NCBI RefSeq assembly: GCF_001718195.1
Contig: NZ_MCNV01000002.1
Span: forward strand, 248,001-312,000
Source: Paraburkholderia nodosa
Lineage (GTDB): Bacteria > Pseudomonadota > Gammaproteobacteria > Burkholderiales > Burkholderiaceae
Reading direction: 5' to 3'
Length of the DNA stretch: 64,000 nucleotides
Shown here: positions 1-8,452 of the stretch, in pieces
How positions within the stretch are numbered: the stretch's first letter is position 1
Layout of the letters: every line of letters starts with the position of its first letter
The notes under the pieces: model-generated
What the model saw: the letters and a program-made list of their open reading frames with translations, nothing else
The model's database searches: none
Told to the model about the DNA's origin: nothing
Position numbers and translations under genes: made by a program

Positions 1-838
1 CCGATCGCTTGCCGCTGAACGCGACGTTGAAGTCGTAATTGTCAGCACCGAGCACGACGTTTCCCACGTCTTCAAGGCGCACGATCGCGCCGTTCTTCTG
101 CGTGACGACGAGTTTCTTGAAGTCCTCGACGGAATGCAGGTCGGTGCCCGCGTTGAGATCGACGCTTATCATCTGGCCTTTCGTTGTGCCAAGCGTCGCC
201 AGATAGTTGTTGTTGCCGAGCGCCGTGAATACGTCAGCGGCCGTCACGTTGTGCGCGGCGAGCCTGCTCGAGTCGAGCCATGCGCGCAGCGCGAACTGAC
301 GGCCGCCGAGCACTTCCGCCGTCTGCACGCCCTGGACCGAATCGAGCTTCGGCTTCACGACGCGCAGCAGATAATCCGTAACGTTGTTGCTCGGCAGCAC
401 GTTGCTGTAAAAACCCATGTACATCGCGTCGGTGGTTTGACCCACTTGCACGGTCAGCACGGGCTGTTGCGCCTGCGGCGGCAACTGGTTGCGCACCGAT
501 GCGATCTGCGTGTTGATCTCCGTGAGCGCGCGGTTGGAGTCGTAGTTGAGGCGCAGCGTCGCGGTGATCGTCGAGACACCCGTGGTGCTCGTCGACGACA
601 TGTAGTCGATACCCTGTGCCTGTGCGATCGCGGCTTCGAGCGGTTGCGTGATGAAGCCCGCCATCGTGTCGGCGCTCGCGCCATAGTATGCGGTCGTGAT
701 CGTCACCACGCCGTTTTCGGTTTGCGGATACTCGCTGACCTTCAGCGCGGCAAGCGAGCGCAAGCCGAGCACGAGTATCAGCAGGCTCACCACCGATGCG
801 AGGACCGGCCGTTCAATGAAGATGTCGGTGAATTTCAT
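1..838 (-). CDS. RND multidrug efflux inner-membrane transporter, N-terminal part (cut by window edge)
   Basis: This is the first 279 codons of an HAE-1 family proton-driven efflux pump. It starts MKFTDIFIERPVLA, the standard cytoplasmic start and first membrane helix of MexF/MdtB-like pumps. It continues with the periplasmic porter domain, including the family-typical stretch around YYGASADTMAGFITQPLE and later RLEDVGNVVLG. The ATG at 838 lies 11 nt downstream of the adaptor stop, so the gene is the last of a leftward OMF-MFP-RND operon. The protein exchanges protons for drugs or solvents and docks with the two products upstream. Substrate cannot be inferred. The gene continues beyond position 1. 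Confidence 0.93.
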   Translation of the reverse strand, partial: MKFTDIFIERPVLASVVSLLILVLGLRSLAALKVSEYPQTENGVVTITTAYYGASADTMAGFITQPLEAAIAQAQGIDYMSSTSTTGVSTITATLRLNYDSNRALTEINTQIASVRNQLPPQAQQPVLTVQVGQTTDAMYMGFYSNVLPSNNVTDYLLRVVKPKLDSVQGVQTAEVLGGRQFALRAWLDSSRLAAHNVTAADVFTALGNNNYLATLGTTKGQMISVDLNAGTDLHSVEDFKKLVVTQKNGAIVRLEDVGNVVLGADNYDFNVAFSGKRS

Positions 839-849
839 CGCGCGCTCTT

Positions 850-2007
850 CTATTGTTCCTGGGGCGTCGGGTTCGGGCTGTTCGCAGGCAGCACGCGGTT
901 GTCGATCACGAGGGGCGTGCCGTTTTTCAGTTTCAGCTGGCCGCTCGTCACGACCTGCGTGCCTTCGCCGATGCCCTTGAGAATCGCAACCTGGTCGCCG
1001 CGCGTCGGCCCCGGCGTGACGAACACCTGCTGCGCGACGGGCATGACCTTGCCTTGTGCGTTCTTATGTTCGCCGGGCTTCACGATGAACACGGTCGCGC
1101 CATATGGGTTATAGGTAATCGCCGTTTGCGGCAAGGTCAGATAGCGCTGCGCGCCACCCGCATCGATCTTCACGTTCGCGTACATGCCGGGCAGCAGCTT
1201 GCGCTCGCGATTGTCGACGGTCGCCTCGATCTGGACGTTGCGCGTGGTGCTGTCCACACGCGGATTGATCGAGCGGATCTTGCCGTCGAACGTGCGGTTG
1301 CCGAACGCATCCGTATCGACGACGATGGTCTGGCCAACCTGCAATTGGCCGAGCTGCTGCTGCGGCAGAAAGAAGTCGGCGTAGATCGGGTCGATGGCTT
1401 GCAGCGTGACGATGGCGTCACCCGGATTGAGGTACTGGCCGGGGTTGACCGTCGTGATGCCGACGCGTCCCGCGAACGGCGCGCGTATCGTCTTCTTTAC
1501 GACGAGGGCGGCCTGTTGCTCGACCTGGGCTCTCTTACTCTTGAGGTCGGCGGCGTCGGCGTCGAGCTGCGCCCTGGCAATCGCCTGGATGTCGAACTGC
1601 GCCTTGTCGCGCTTGTAGACCGTTTGCGCAAGGTCCGCCGCTGCCTGCAACGACGCGAGCTGCGCGCGGTCCGAATCGTCGTTCAGGCGCACGAGCACCT
1701 GGCCCGTCTTCACCTCCTGCCCCGAGTTGAACGCGATCTCGCGCACAAGCCCGGCCACTTCCGTCGTCACGTCGACGCCGCGCACCGCGCGCAGGCTGCC
1801 CACGGCGACAAGCTGCGGCTGCCATGTTTGATAGCCTGCAATAGCGGCCGTGACGGTGGCGGGCGGTGCGGCGTTGCTCGCCATGAACTTCTGGATCATG
1901 TGCGCCCTGAACAGATTGAAGCCGACCAGCGCGGCGAGCAGTATGCCCACGCAGATCAGCATGATGATCATCCGCTTTGCCATCGGCTTCTTCGTCGTCA
2001 TCGTCAT
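850..2007 (-). CDS. RND efflux periplasmic adaptor (membrane fusion protein)
   Basis: This is a 385-residue adaptor of the HlyD/AcrA family that bridges the RND pump and the outer membrane channel. Residues about 13-33 form one hydrophobic anchor, followed by the biotinyl-lipoyl-like half motif (GLVREIAFNSGQEVKTGQVL), a helical hairpin, the second lipoyl half (IRAPFAGRVGITTVNPGQYL) and the beta-barrel and membrane-proximal domains. The reading frame is open further upstream to 2139, but that part overlaps the OMF gene and is arginine-rich, so ATG 2007 (MTMTTKK) with a weak AGGAC upstream is preferred. ATG 2001 is also possible. It overlaps no other gene and is followed 11 nt later by the pump gene. 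Confidence 0.92.
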   Translation of the reverse strand: MTMTTKKPMAKRMIIMLICVGILLAALVGFNLFRAHMIQKFMASNAAPPATVTAAIAGYQTWQPQLVAVGSLRAVRGVDVTTEVAGLVREIAFNSGQEVKTGQVLVRLNDDSDRAQLASLQAAADLAQTVYKRDKAQFDIQAIARAQLDADAADLKSKRAQVEQQAALVVKKTIRAPFAGRVGITTVNPGQYLNPGDAIVTLQAIDPIYADFFLPQQQLGQLQVGQTIVVDTDAFGNRTFDGKIRSINPRVDSTTRNVQIEATVDNRERKLLPGMYANVKIDAGGAQRYLTLPQTAITYNPYGATVFIVKPGEHKNAQGKVMPVAQQVFVTPGPTRGDQVAILKGIGEGTQVVTSGQLKLKNGTPLVIDNRVLPANSPNPTPQEQ

Positions 2008-2038
2008 GTCCTGGCCGGGGTGGCCACTGCAAAAGGAT

Positions 2039-3616
2039 TCATTTCGGCGCAGCCGGACTCGGCTGGGCTGCCTGGCTCGTCGCCGTGTCGTTCCACCAGC
2101 CGCCGCCGAGCGCCTGAAACAGCGCTGCCGTGTCTGCATAGCGCGCGGCCCGCGCCTGCGCGAGATTCACAACCGTCTGCTGGTATTGGCGCTGTGCATC
2201 GAGCAGCGCCAGATAGCTGACGCCGCCGATACGAAACTGACCGCGCGTCAGGTCGAGCGAATCGCTGGCAGCGCGCCATGCTTGCGTCTGCGCGCTCAGG
2301 CCGGTCGCATCGTGCTCCAGCGCGCGTAACGTATCGGCGACGTTCTGGAATGCGAGCAGCACCGTTTGGCGGTATTGCGCGTTGGCCTCGTCGAATGCCG
2401 CTTCTGCCGCGCGCTTTTGCGCACTCAACTGGCCGCCGTGAAAGATCGGCTGTGTGATGCCTGCGCCGATGCTCCAGATCATGTCGGCGTACTTAAGAAG
2501 GCCCGCGGGCGTCAGCGCCTCGGGGCCGTAACTCGCGGAGAGCGTGAGCTGCGGATACATGTTCGCCGTCGCCACGCCGACCTGGGCGCTCGCCTGATGC
2601 AGCGTGGCGTCGGCGGCGAGAATATCGGGGCGCTGCCGCACGAGCGAAGACGGCACGCTGACGGGCAACGTTTGCGGCAGCGTGAACATCGACATCCGGA
2701 ACTCGGGCACGTCCGCATCGCTCGGCGGCTTGCCCGCCAGGACCGCGAGCTGATGACGCGTCTGGTCGAGCGACTGATGCAACGGCGGCAATGTCGCGCG
2801 CGTCTGCGCCACCAGCGTTTCCTGTGCAAGCACCGTTGCGCGGCTCACGCCGCCCAGTTCGAGCTGCTTGCGCATGATGCCGAGCTGCGCGTCTTCGTCG
2901 TCGGCGATGCGCGCGGTCGCTTCGATCTGCTCCCGCAGCGACGCTTCCTTGATGGCCGCCGTCACGATGTTCGCGGACAACGCGAGATACGCCGCTTGCA
3001 ACTGAAAGCCCTGGTAATCGACCTGCGAGCGCAACGACTCGAGCTCGCGCCTTCCGCCGCCGAACACATCGAGGTTATACGACACGTTCACCGATGCGTT
3101 ATAGAGGTTCAGCAGTTCCGTGAGCTGCGGCTCGCCGAACGTGACGCCGTTGAACTTCTCACGCGTGGCATTGGCCTTTGCATCGACTGACGGATAGAGC
3201 GTGGTGCCCATTTGCGCGCGAAGATTTTCGCCGGCCTGCCTGAGCGCCGCTTGCGCCGCGGCAACGTTGGGGCTGTTGGCGAGCGCCTCGCGTATCAGCG
3301 CGTCGAGCGGCTCGCAATGATAGAGCGTCCACCACTGTGCGGGAATGTCGAGGCCGGCCACGAACTGTTGCGGGACACCCGAAGCGCCCGGCGCCGAGGC
3401 CGTTTGATCGGGTAGCGGCGTGGACGTGTAGGTGCCGGTAGCGGGCGGCGCGGGCGTATGGTAATTGGGGCCAACCGTGCAGCCGGACAACGCGATCAGG
3501 ACGATGCCCCATGCAGCACGCGTGAGCGTGTCGCCGGCTGCATGGCGGTGAGACGCACTGCGAGAATGCCAGTGCGACCGGCTGCGACTGAAACCGTGGT
3601 TGACGTCATCGATCAT
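2039..3616 (-). CDS. Outer membrane efflux lipoprotein, NodT family
   Basis: This TolC-like outer membrane factor forms the exit duct of the tripartite pump encoded by this operon. A hydrophobic stretch ends in the lipobox LIALSGC, with the lipidated cysteine at about residue 46, followed by TVGPNYHTP, the usual NodT opening. Two OEP repeats follow, with the family signatures VSYNLDVFGGGRRELES and ITQPIFHGGQL. ATG 3616 is chosen because AGGTGGA lies just upstream; the frame is open to ATG 3679, which would give an unusually long leader. It is the first gene of the leftward efflux operon, and its promoter should lie in the divergent region up to 3934. Confidence 0.9.
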   Translation of the reverse strand: MIDDVNHGFSRSRSHWHSRSASHRHAAGDTLTRAAWGIVLIALSGCTVGPNYHTPAPPATGTYTSTPLPDQTASAPGASGVPQQFVAGLDIPAQWWTLYHCEPLDALIREALANSPNVAAAQAALRQAGENLRAQMGTTLYPSVDAKANATREKFNGVTFGEPQLTELLNLYNASVNVSYNLDVFGGGRRELESLRSQVDYQGFQLQAAYLALSANIVTAAIKEASLREQIEATARIADDEDAQLGIMRKQLELGGVSRATVLAQETLVAQTRATLPPLHQSLDQTRHQLAVLAGKPPSDADVPEFRMSMFTLPQTLPVSVPSSLVRQRPDILAADATLHQASAQVGVATANMYPQLTLSASYGPEALTPAGLLKYADMIWSIGAGITQPIFHGGQLSAQKRAAEAAFDEANAQYRQTVLLAFQNVADTLRALEHDATGLSAQTQAWRAASDSLDLTRGQFRIGGVSYLALLDAQRQYQQTVVNLAQARAARYADTAALFQALGGGWWNDTATSQAAQPSPAAPK

Positions 3617-3934
3617 CGATCCACCTTGTTTCACTGCGCGCAAAACGAACGAAACGGCAGATGCAGAGTTTGAAATCATGCCACAACAAGTTGACGCGAC
3701 CCGCGAACGGTTTTCCCACGGGACCCACGCCTCACCGCAGATGCCAGCTGAAATCGGGAATCACGAAGCTTTCGGATGACTGAAAGAGTTCCGAAAGCGG
3801 ATTGGTCTCTGCCAATGCCGGGTCCTGCCTGCGGCGGTGTTCTGTTCAACGTGGACTAACATTGAAACTGGCGGCCTCTGCCGAGGACGCCGGTAGTGAT
3901 GCATTAGCTGGGTCACGTGCCCGTGGAGGTCGCC
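3617..3934. other. Divergent intergenic region between efflux operon and Rieske-reductase gene
   Basis: About 320 bases without a gene. It must hold the promoters of both divergent units. It contains two dyads (3768-3798 and 3803-3818). I cannot place -35/-10 boxes with confidence. No regulator gene is adjacent. Confidence 0.6.
3768..3798. promoter_or_regulatory. Inverted repeat GCTTTCGGA-N13-TCCGAAAGC in divergent promoter region
   Basis: The 9-base arms at 3768-3776 and 3790-3798 are perfect complements separated by 13 bases. Arm centres are 22 bases apart, about two helical turns, which suits a dimeric regulator. A shorter dyad ATTGG-N6-CCAAT follows nearby at about 3803-3818. No T-tract follows, so an operator is likelier than a terminator. 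The cognate regulator is unknown. Confidence 0.45.
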
Positions 3935-5461
3935 ATGAGTGGTGAGGCATCGAATGAAAGCGGTCCTGATCTGGCAAAAGGCGTGCCCATCGAATCCCTC
4001 GGTGAAGCTGGCCTGTTGTCAGGACACGTCGGTAATGATGCGGTGCTGATTGCGCGGCTCGGTGATGAATTCTTCGCTATCGACGCTGCCTGTACTCACT
4101 ACCACGGCCCACTCGCCGAAGGCTTGACCGTCGGGGACACGGTACGGTGCCCGTGGCACCACGCGTGTTTCAGCCTGCGTACAGGGGAAGCAGTGCGAGC
4201 GCCTGCGCTCAGCCCTGTCGCGTGCTGGTCTACCGAGATCCGGGGCGACAAGGTTGTTGTACTGCACAAAAAAGCGCCGCCCGCGGGTTCCGTGCCCTCG
4301 CCGGCCGGAGCGCCACAGAAGATCGTGATCGTCGGTGCAGGGGCCGCAGGCTTTGCTGCGGCCGAGCGTCTGCGGCGCCTCGGCTACGCGGGCAGTCTCA
4401 CGATGCTGAGCGACGACGCGGCGCCGCCGGTGGACCGGCCCAACCTCTCCAAAGACTATTTGGCCGGCAGCGCGCCTGAGGAGTGGGTGCCGCTTCGAGA
4501 CGATGCTTTTTACGCAGACCAACGCATCGATCTGCGGCTGAACACCGGTGTCTCGCGTCTTCACATCGCCGCGCAGAAAGTGGAGCTTGCGGATGGGAGC
4601 AAGGTCCCCTACGACCGTCTGCTTTTAGCCACCGGGGCCGAAGCGGTTCGCTTGCCTATTCCCGGCATGGATTTGCCGCATGTGCATACCCTTCGCACAT
4701 TGGCCGATTCCCGCGCCATCATCGCTCGCGCGGAGAACTCGCGGCGCGCGGTTGTCATCGGAGCCAGCTTCATCGGACTGGAAGTGGCGGCGTCATTGCG
4801 CGCGCGTGGACTCGAAGTCCATGTCGTGGCGCCGGAGCAGCGTCCGATGGAACGTGTGCTGGGGCCACAGATGGGTGAATTCGTGCAGCGGTTGCATGAA
4901 GAACACGGCGTCGTCTTCCACCTCGGGAACACCGCCAGCGCGATCGACGCGCGGCAGGTATCGCTCAAAGCGGGCGGCAGCCTGGAGGCCGATCTGGTGG
5001 TGGTCGGCGTCGGCGTGCGGCCGCGACTGGCATTGGCCGAGCAAGCCGGCCTCGCGATCGACCGCGGCGTGGTGGTCGATGCCTGCCTGCAGACCAGCGC
5101 GCCTGGCGTCTTCGCTGCCGGCGACATCGCACGCTGGCCCGACCCGCACAGTGGCACGGCAATTCGCGTGGAGCACTGGGTCGTCGCGGAGCGCCAGGGA
5201 CAAACGGCGGCGATGAACTTGATTGGCGGACGTGAGACGTTCGACGCCGTGCCATTCTTCTGGAGCCAGCACTACGATGTCCCGATCAACTATCTCGGGC
5301 ACGCGGACAGTTGGGACGAGATTTCAGTTGACGGCGATATTGCAGCGCGCGACTGCTTCCTGCGCTACAAGCGAGACGGGCGCGTCGTCGCCGTAGCCTC
5401 TATTTATCGCGATACAGAGAGTCTGCGGGCAGAGGTCGAGATGGAGCACGATTTCCGTTGA
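3935..5461 (+). CDS. Rieske [2Fe-2S] domain fused to FAD-dependent ferredoxin/NAD reductase (AIFM3-like)
   Basis: A 508-residue soluble oxidoreductase. The N-terminal Rieske domain carries both cluster ligand pairs, CTH at residues 53-55 and CPWHH at 72-76. An FAD Rossmann motif (VIVGAGAAGFAAAERL, about residue 107) and an NAD-binding motif (AVVIGASFIGLEVAASL) follow, then the conserved FAD-contact stretch GVFAAGDIARWPD and a C-terminal reductase domain. The architecture matches AIF-like proteins that move electrons from NAD(P)H through FAD to an iron-sulfur carrier; here the carrier is covalently attached. ATG 3935 is chosen because GGAGGT stands 4 bases upstream; a GTG at 3917 is less likely. 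The electron acceptor is unknown. It stands alone, divergent from the efflux operon. Confidence 0.9.
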   Translation: MSGEASNESGPDLAKGVPIESLGEAGLLSGHVGNDAVLIARLGDEFFAIDAACTHYHGPLAEGLTVGDTVRCPWHHACFSLRTGEAVRAPALSPVACWSTEIRGDKVVVLHKKAPPAGSVPSPAGAPQKIVIVGAGAAGFAAAERLRRLGYAGSLTMLSDDAAPPVDRPNLSKDYLAGSAPEEWVPLRDDAFYADQRIDLRLNTGVSRLHIAAQKVELADGSKVPYDRLLLATGAEAVRLPIPGMDLPHVHTLRTLADSRAIIARAENSRRAVVIGASFIGLEVAASLRARGLEVHVVAPEQRPMERVLGPQMGEFVQRLHEEHGVVFHLGNTASAIDARQVSLKAGGSLEADLVVVGVGVRPRLALAEQAGLAIDRGVVVDACLQTSAPGVFAAGDIARWPDPHSGTAIRVEHWVVAERQGQTAAMNLIGGRETFDAVPFFWSQHYDVPINYLGHADSWDEISVDGDIAARDCFLRYKRDGRVVAVASIYRDTESLRAEVEMEHDFR

Positions 5462-5604
5462 CGCGGGAGCGAATCGCAAACGGATGCCCCCTCAAGTGAC
5501 TTGCCCTCCCGTCGTCTTCCTGGGACGGCATGGTTGACGAGTTCGCGGCACACGCCCGGGTGCGGCCTGTGCGATGATGCGCCACGGCAACCATGAGATA
5601 GGCG

Positions 5605-5988
5605 ATGACATCTACATTCGACGAGGCAACAACGGCGGCGATCGCCGCGTTTGCCCAACTGGACTTCTACACGGCGGTGCAGGCGATGCGTGCCGAAGCC
5701 GACTACGACCGCGAGCGGGACCAGTGGATCTCGCGCTACATCGACGAGCATGGCGGCGGCGCGGACGATGCGGCATACGATGCCTTGCACGCGCAGGCCC
5801 AGGCAACTCCGGAATACGCGCAGTTCGTCGATGCCGTTCGCCGGGAAATCCAGGAATACTTCGGCGTGGCCGAGGAACAACTGAACTGGGTAGTCCTGCT
5901 GCGCAATGACGACAGCGATGAGCTTTGGGCGGAGGTCAACCGGCAGCGGAGCGAGTTGGGAACCGGTGAGGTCCGCGGAGATCTCTGA
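5605..5988 (+). CDS. Hypothetical acidic protein, 127 aa
   Basis: I do not recognise a family. The protein is acidic and mostly helical in appearance, rich in Ala, Asp and Glu, with no signal peptide and no membrane segment. It runs MTSTFDEATT to TGEVRGDL with normal high-GC codon usage. ATG 5605 has a GAGATAGGCG-type purine-rich leader. It is convergent with the next small gene and is separated from the reductase by 143 bases, so it is probably its own unit. Confidence 0.6.
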   Translation: MTSTFDEATTAAIAAFAQLDFYTAVQAMRAEADYDRERDQWISRYIDEHGGGADDAAYDALHAQAQATPEYAQFVDAVRREIQEYFGVAEEQLNWVVLLRNDDSDELWAEVNRQRSELGTGEVRGDL

Positions 5989-6086
5989 GCATTGCTTGCC
6001 ATCGGGCTTGCAAGTCGTGCTGGATGCGCCCATGAAAGCGTCATGAGCGACCGCTCGTTCCCAGGCCCACCGCAACGTGTCGTTTT

Positions 6087-6293
6087 CTAATATTCGTTAA
6101 TTAATCGAGCCAACGACTCGGCTTCTCGCGCAACGGCTTCGTCTGCTGATACGCCGTCACCTATCCATAGCTGGACGGTGTCGGCGAACGCTGTTTTTGC
6201 CGCGCCGCACAACTGAGCGATGCGAATTCTATACACACCGTCGAAGCTAAACACTTCCAGCCGCCCTTCATACTCACGCGCATAGAATTTCAT
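6087..6293 (-). CDS. Small hypothetical protein, 68 aa
   Basis: A 68-residue protein beginning MKFYAREYEGRLEVFSFDGVYRIRI. The start is supported by AAGGAG seven bases upstream of ATG 6293, a strong ribosome binding site. It has an N-terminal beta-rich half and an Ala/Glu-rich helical C-terminal half (ADEAVAREAESLARLINEY). No known domain is recognised. Composition is slightly AT-richer than neighbours, in keeping with the 6300-7700 island. Confidence 0.6.
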   Translation of the reverse strand: MKFYAREYEGRLEVFSFDGVYRIRIAQLCGAAKTAFADTVQLWIGDGVSADEAVAREAESLARLINEY

Positions 6294-6704
6294 CGCCAGC
6301 TCCTTGTGTCGCTGCCGTGCGTTTTTTCACCGCTCCGGATATCGCCGCCGCGCCAGGCGTGCTGCCTCCTGCGGTACGAGCACAGCCTCAAGCCGCGGTC
6401 ACCCATCATGCGCTCAATCGGCCAGCGGTCGCAACCGTCGTCGCGACGAGCCACAACGGCCAATGATCTACACCGTTGCACGGACATTTGATCGTCGGTT
6501 TTCCAGCGAAATATAGACCTTCGCAAACCAGCCAAATCAGCTTTCTATCCACGGTTTTCGAACTCGCCCACGAAAATAAATAAATATCACCGCCGTTTTC
6601 GCATACATGTCCTATTGTTGAGATCGTGATTTAAATCCCTTCCGCCCGGAAAGTTTGCCGACATCTTCGTCGCCAACACGTCATTCCGCCATTCAGAGGT
6701 CGAA
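6294..6704. other. Intergenic region with possible degenerate sequence, AT-rich towards the methyltransferase
   Basis: About 410 bases between divergent genes. The left part has short open frames on both strands with no recognisable product; arginine-rich translations suggest shadow frames or old gene debris. The right part (6540-6660) is clearly AT-richer and probably holds the methyltransferase promoter. I see no intact insertion sequence ends. Confidence 0.4.
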
Positions 6705-7469
6705 ATGAGCCATATTACGATTTCATATCATTATGTTGATTGCAATCGTAAATTCGAACATTACGACGCTAATCGAGCGTTCTTTCAGGAGTACTACGCC
6801 ACTCGTCTCGCAGCGGAGCCCGGAATATCCTGCCATGTACTCGACATCGGATGCGGTCACGGCACCAATCCAACCATCAGCAGGATCCAGCATGTCCTTG
6901 GGGAAGTTGATGGCGTCGATCCGTTCCCCGTTGTTCAACCCCATCCATTGATCAGGCAGCGGTGGACCTGTGCCATGGAGGAAATCCCCGTTCCGTCGAA
7001 CACATACGACCTCGCCTATTCCTATAACGTTGTAGAGCATGTCGTCAACGAGACTTCGTTTCTCGCCAAAACGATCGAGGTGCTCAAACCCGGCGGCGTG
7101 TATTGGTCAATGTCGCCTAACGCGAGACACCCGTTCACTGTCATCGTGCGGATCATGCAGGCGCTCGGGATAAAGTATCTCTACCGCCGGTCAATCGCTC
7201 CACAGGCAAACGATTATCCCGCCTATTACCGGCTTTGCAACGCTACGAAAGTCCTAAAAGCAATCGAAAAGCTTGATCTTCCAGTATCGAAAATCGACTT
7301 CTTCCTGATCCCGAACGTCCAGTGGGATACGTTTTTTCCGCGCCGACTTCGCTTCATTGCCCACTTGATAGACCGCGTCGTTGTCCTTAACGCGCCTTCG
7401 ATGTCAAACATTTTCATGTTCCGCATGGAGAAAATGGATACTGGGCCACGCGACGGGGCGGCGACATGA
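6705..7469 (+). CDS. Class I SAM-dependent methyltransferase
   Basis: A 254-residue methyltransferase of the UbiE/Methyltransf_11 type. SAM-binding motif I is CHVLDIGCGHGTNP at about residues 45-58; an acidic motif II (VDGVDPFP) and the motif IV/V region (DLAYSYNVVEHVVNETSFLAKTIEVLKPGG) follow. The C-terminal third is AT-rich and basic, with the form of glycan or lipid-modifying relatives. Substrate unknown. It is an isolated gene in a stretch whose GC content is visibly lower than the flanks, which suggests horizontal acquisition. Confidence 0.82.
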   Translation: MSHITISYHYVDCNRKFEHYDANRAFFQEYYATRLAAEPGISCHVLDIGCGHGTNPTISRIQHVLGEVDGVDPFPVVQPHPLIRQRWTCAMEEIPVPSNTYDLAYSYNVVEHVVNETSFLAKTIEVLKPGGVYWSMSPNARHPFTVIVRIMQALGIKYLYRRSIAPQANDYPAYYRLCNATKVLKAIEKLDLPVSKIDFFLIPNVQWDTFFPRRLRFIAHLIDRVVVLNAPSMSNIFMFRMEKMDTGPRDGAAT

Positions 7470-7720
7470 CCCATCCAGGCGATTCTTCATCGGCAAGCGT
7501 TGCCTGCGCGAGGCGTAGGGGTGACGTGAGTGGCTCCTCCGTCCCAGCAGGCTGCCGAACATTCGACTCGACGAGCGGGATCTCGAGCGTTGCGGGGCTG
7601 TTTTTTTATATTCGCCGCGCATTGTTCCGATTTATTTTTCGAAACCGACAGGCTGATTTCTGATAGAAAGGTATACGTAAGGATTGAGCGAAGCCGCCAC
7701 CTTCAACGGAGCCTTGACCC

Positions 7721-8380
7721 ATGAATCTGCCGAAACGTATTCTCGTTGCCAACGTCGCCTGGGCACAGGAAATCGCCCGGCGCGATCCACAATTCTTCAG
7801 CACGCTTGCCACAGGGCAAAAGCCCCAGGTGCTGTGGATCGGCTGCTCCGACAGCCGCGTGCCCGCCGAAAGCGTCACGCACTGCGCGCCCGGAGACTTG
7901 TTCGTTCACCGCAATATCGCGAACCTTTTCCATCCCGACGATGACAACAACATGAGCGTGCTCGAATACGCGCTGCGTGTGCTGCGAGTCGCGCACATCA
8001 TCGTTTGCGGGCACTACGGCTGCGGCGGCGTACGCGCCTCGCTGCTACCGCCCGCCGACGCCCTGCCCCATGTGAACCGTCGCATCGAGCCGCTTTGCGC
8101 GCTCGCGCAAACGCACCGCTCGACGCTGGCGCGCCTGCCATCGGAAGAGGCACGCATCAACCGCCTTGCCGAACTGAACGTGATCGAACAGGTGCGCCTG
8201 CTGCGCGAGCATCCGCTCGTACGTGAGGGCGAACCTGCGCCGCTCGTGCACGGCTGGATCTTTTCGCTGAACGACGGCCAGCTGCGTGAACTCGCGTCGG
8301 GCTACGACGTTGAATCAGCGAAAGCAACCGCCGCGGCCTGTGCTAATCCATTGCGCATTGCACAGCCCACGCACGCTTGA
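7721..8380 (+). CDS. can: Beta-class carbonic anhydrase
   Basis: A 219-residue zinc enzyme interconverting CO2 and bicarbonate in the cytoplasm. All four zinc-site residues of the class are visible: Cys42 and Asp44 in GCSDSRVPAE, and His98 and Cys101 in CGHYGCGG. The length and the FVHRNIANLF motif are typical of E. coli Can-like enzymes. It stands 72 bases upstream of a SulP transporter on the same strand, which suggests a bicarbonate supply module. A perfect hairpin overlaps its stop codon. Confidence 0.95.
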   Translation: MNLPKRILVANVAWAQEIARRDPQFFSTLATGQKPQVLWIGCSDSRVPAESVTHCAPGDLFVHRNIANLFHPDDDNNMSVLEYALRVLRVAHIIVCGHYGCGGVRASLLPPADALPHVNRRIEPLCALAQTHRSTLARLPSEEARINRLAELNVIEQVRLLREHPLVREGEPAPLVHGWIFSLNDGQLRELASGYDVESAKATAAACANPLRIAQPTHA

Positions 8381-8395
8381 GGCGCACGCCTCAAG
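8376..8395 (+). terminator. Perfect hairpin spanning the carbonic anhydrase stop codon
   Basis: CTTGAGGCG and CGCCTCAAG form a 9-bp stem with a 2-base centre, starting two bases before the TGA stop at 8378. There is no T-tract, so if it terminates it is not a classical intrinsic terminator. It may attenuate transcription or protect the mRNA 3' end between the anhydrase and the SulP gene. Confidence 0.4.
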
Positions 8396-8452
8396 TCGCG
8401 TCAGGACCGCCGCCGTCGAGTCCTCCACCCTTCTTTTCTACCCGCTTCCATC

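Noticed and set aside
134..1114. Long open frames on the plus strand opposite the efflux genes
   Set aside because: They are arginine- and histidine-rich antisense shadows of clear RND and adaptor coding sequence.
6290..6535. Possible transposase fragment on the minus strand
   Set aside because: No DDE motif or terminal repeats were found; arginine-rich frame may be chance.
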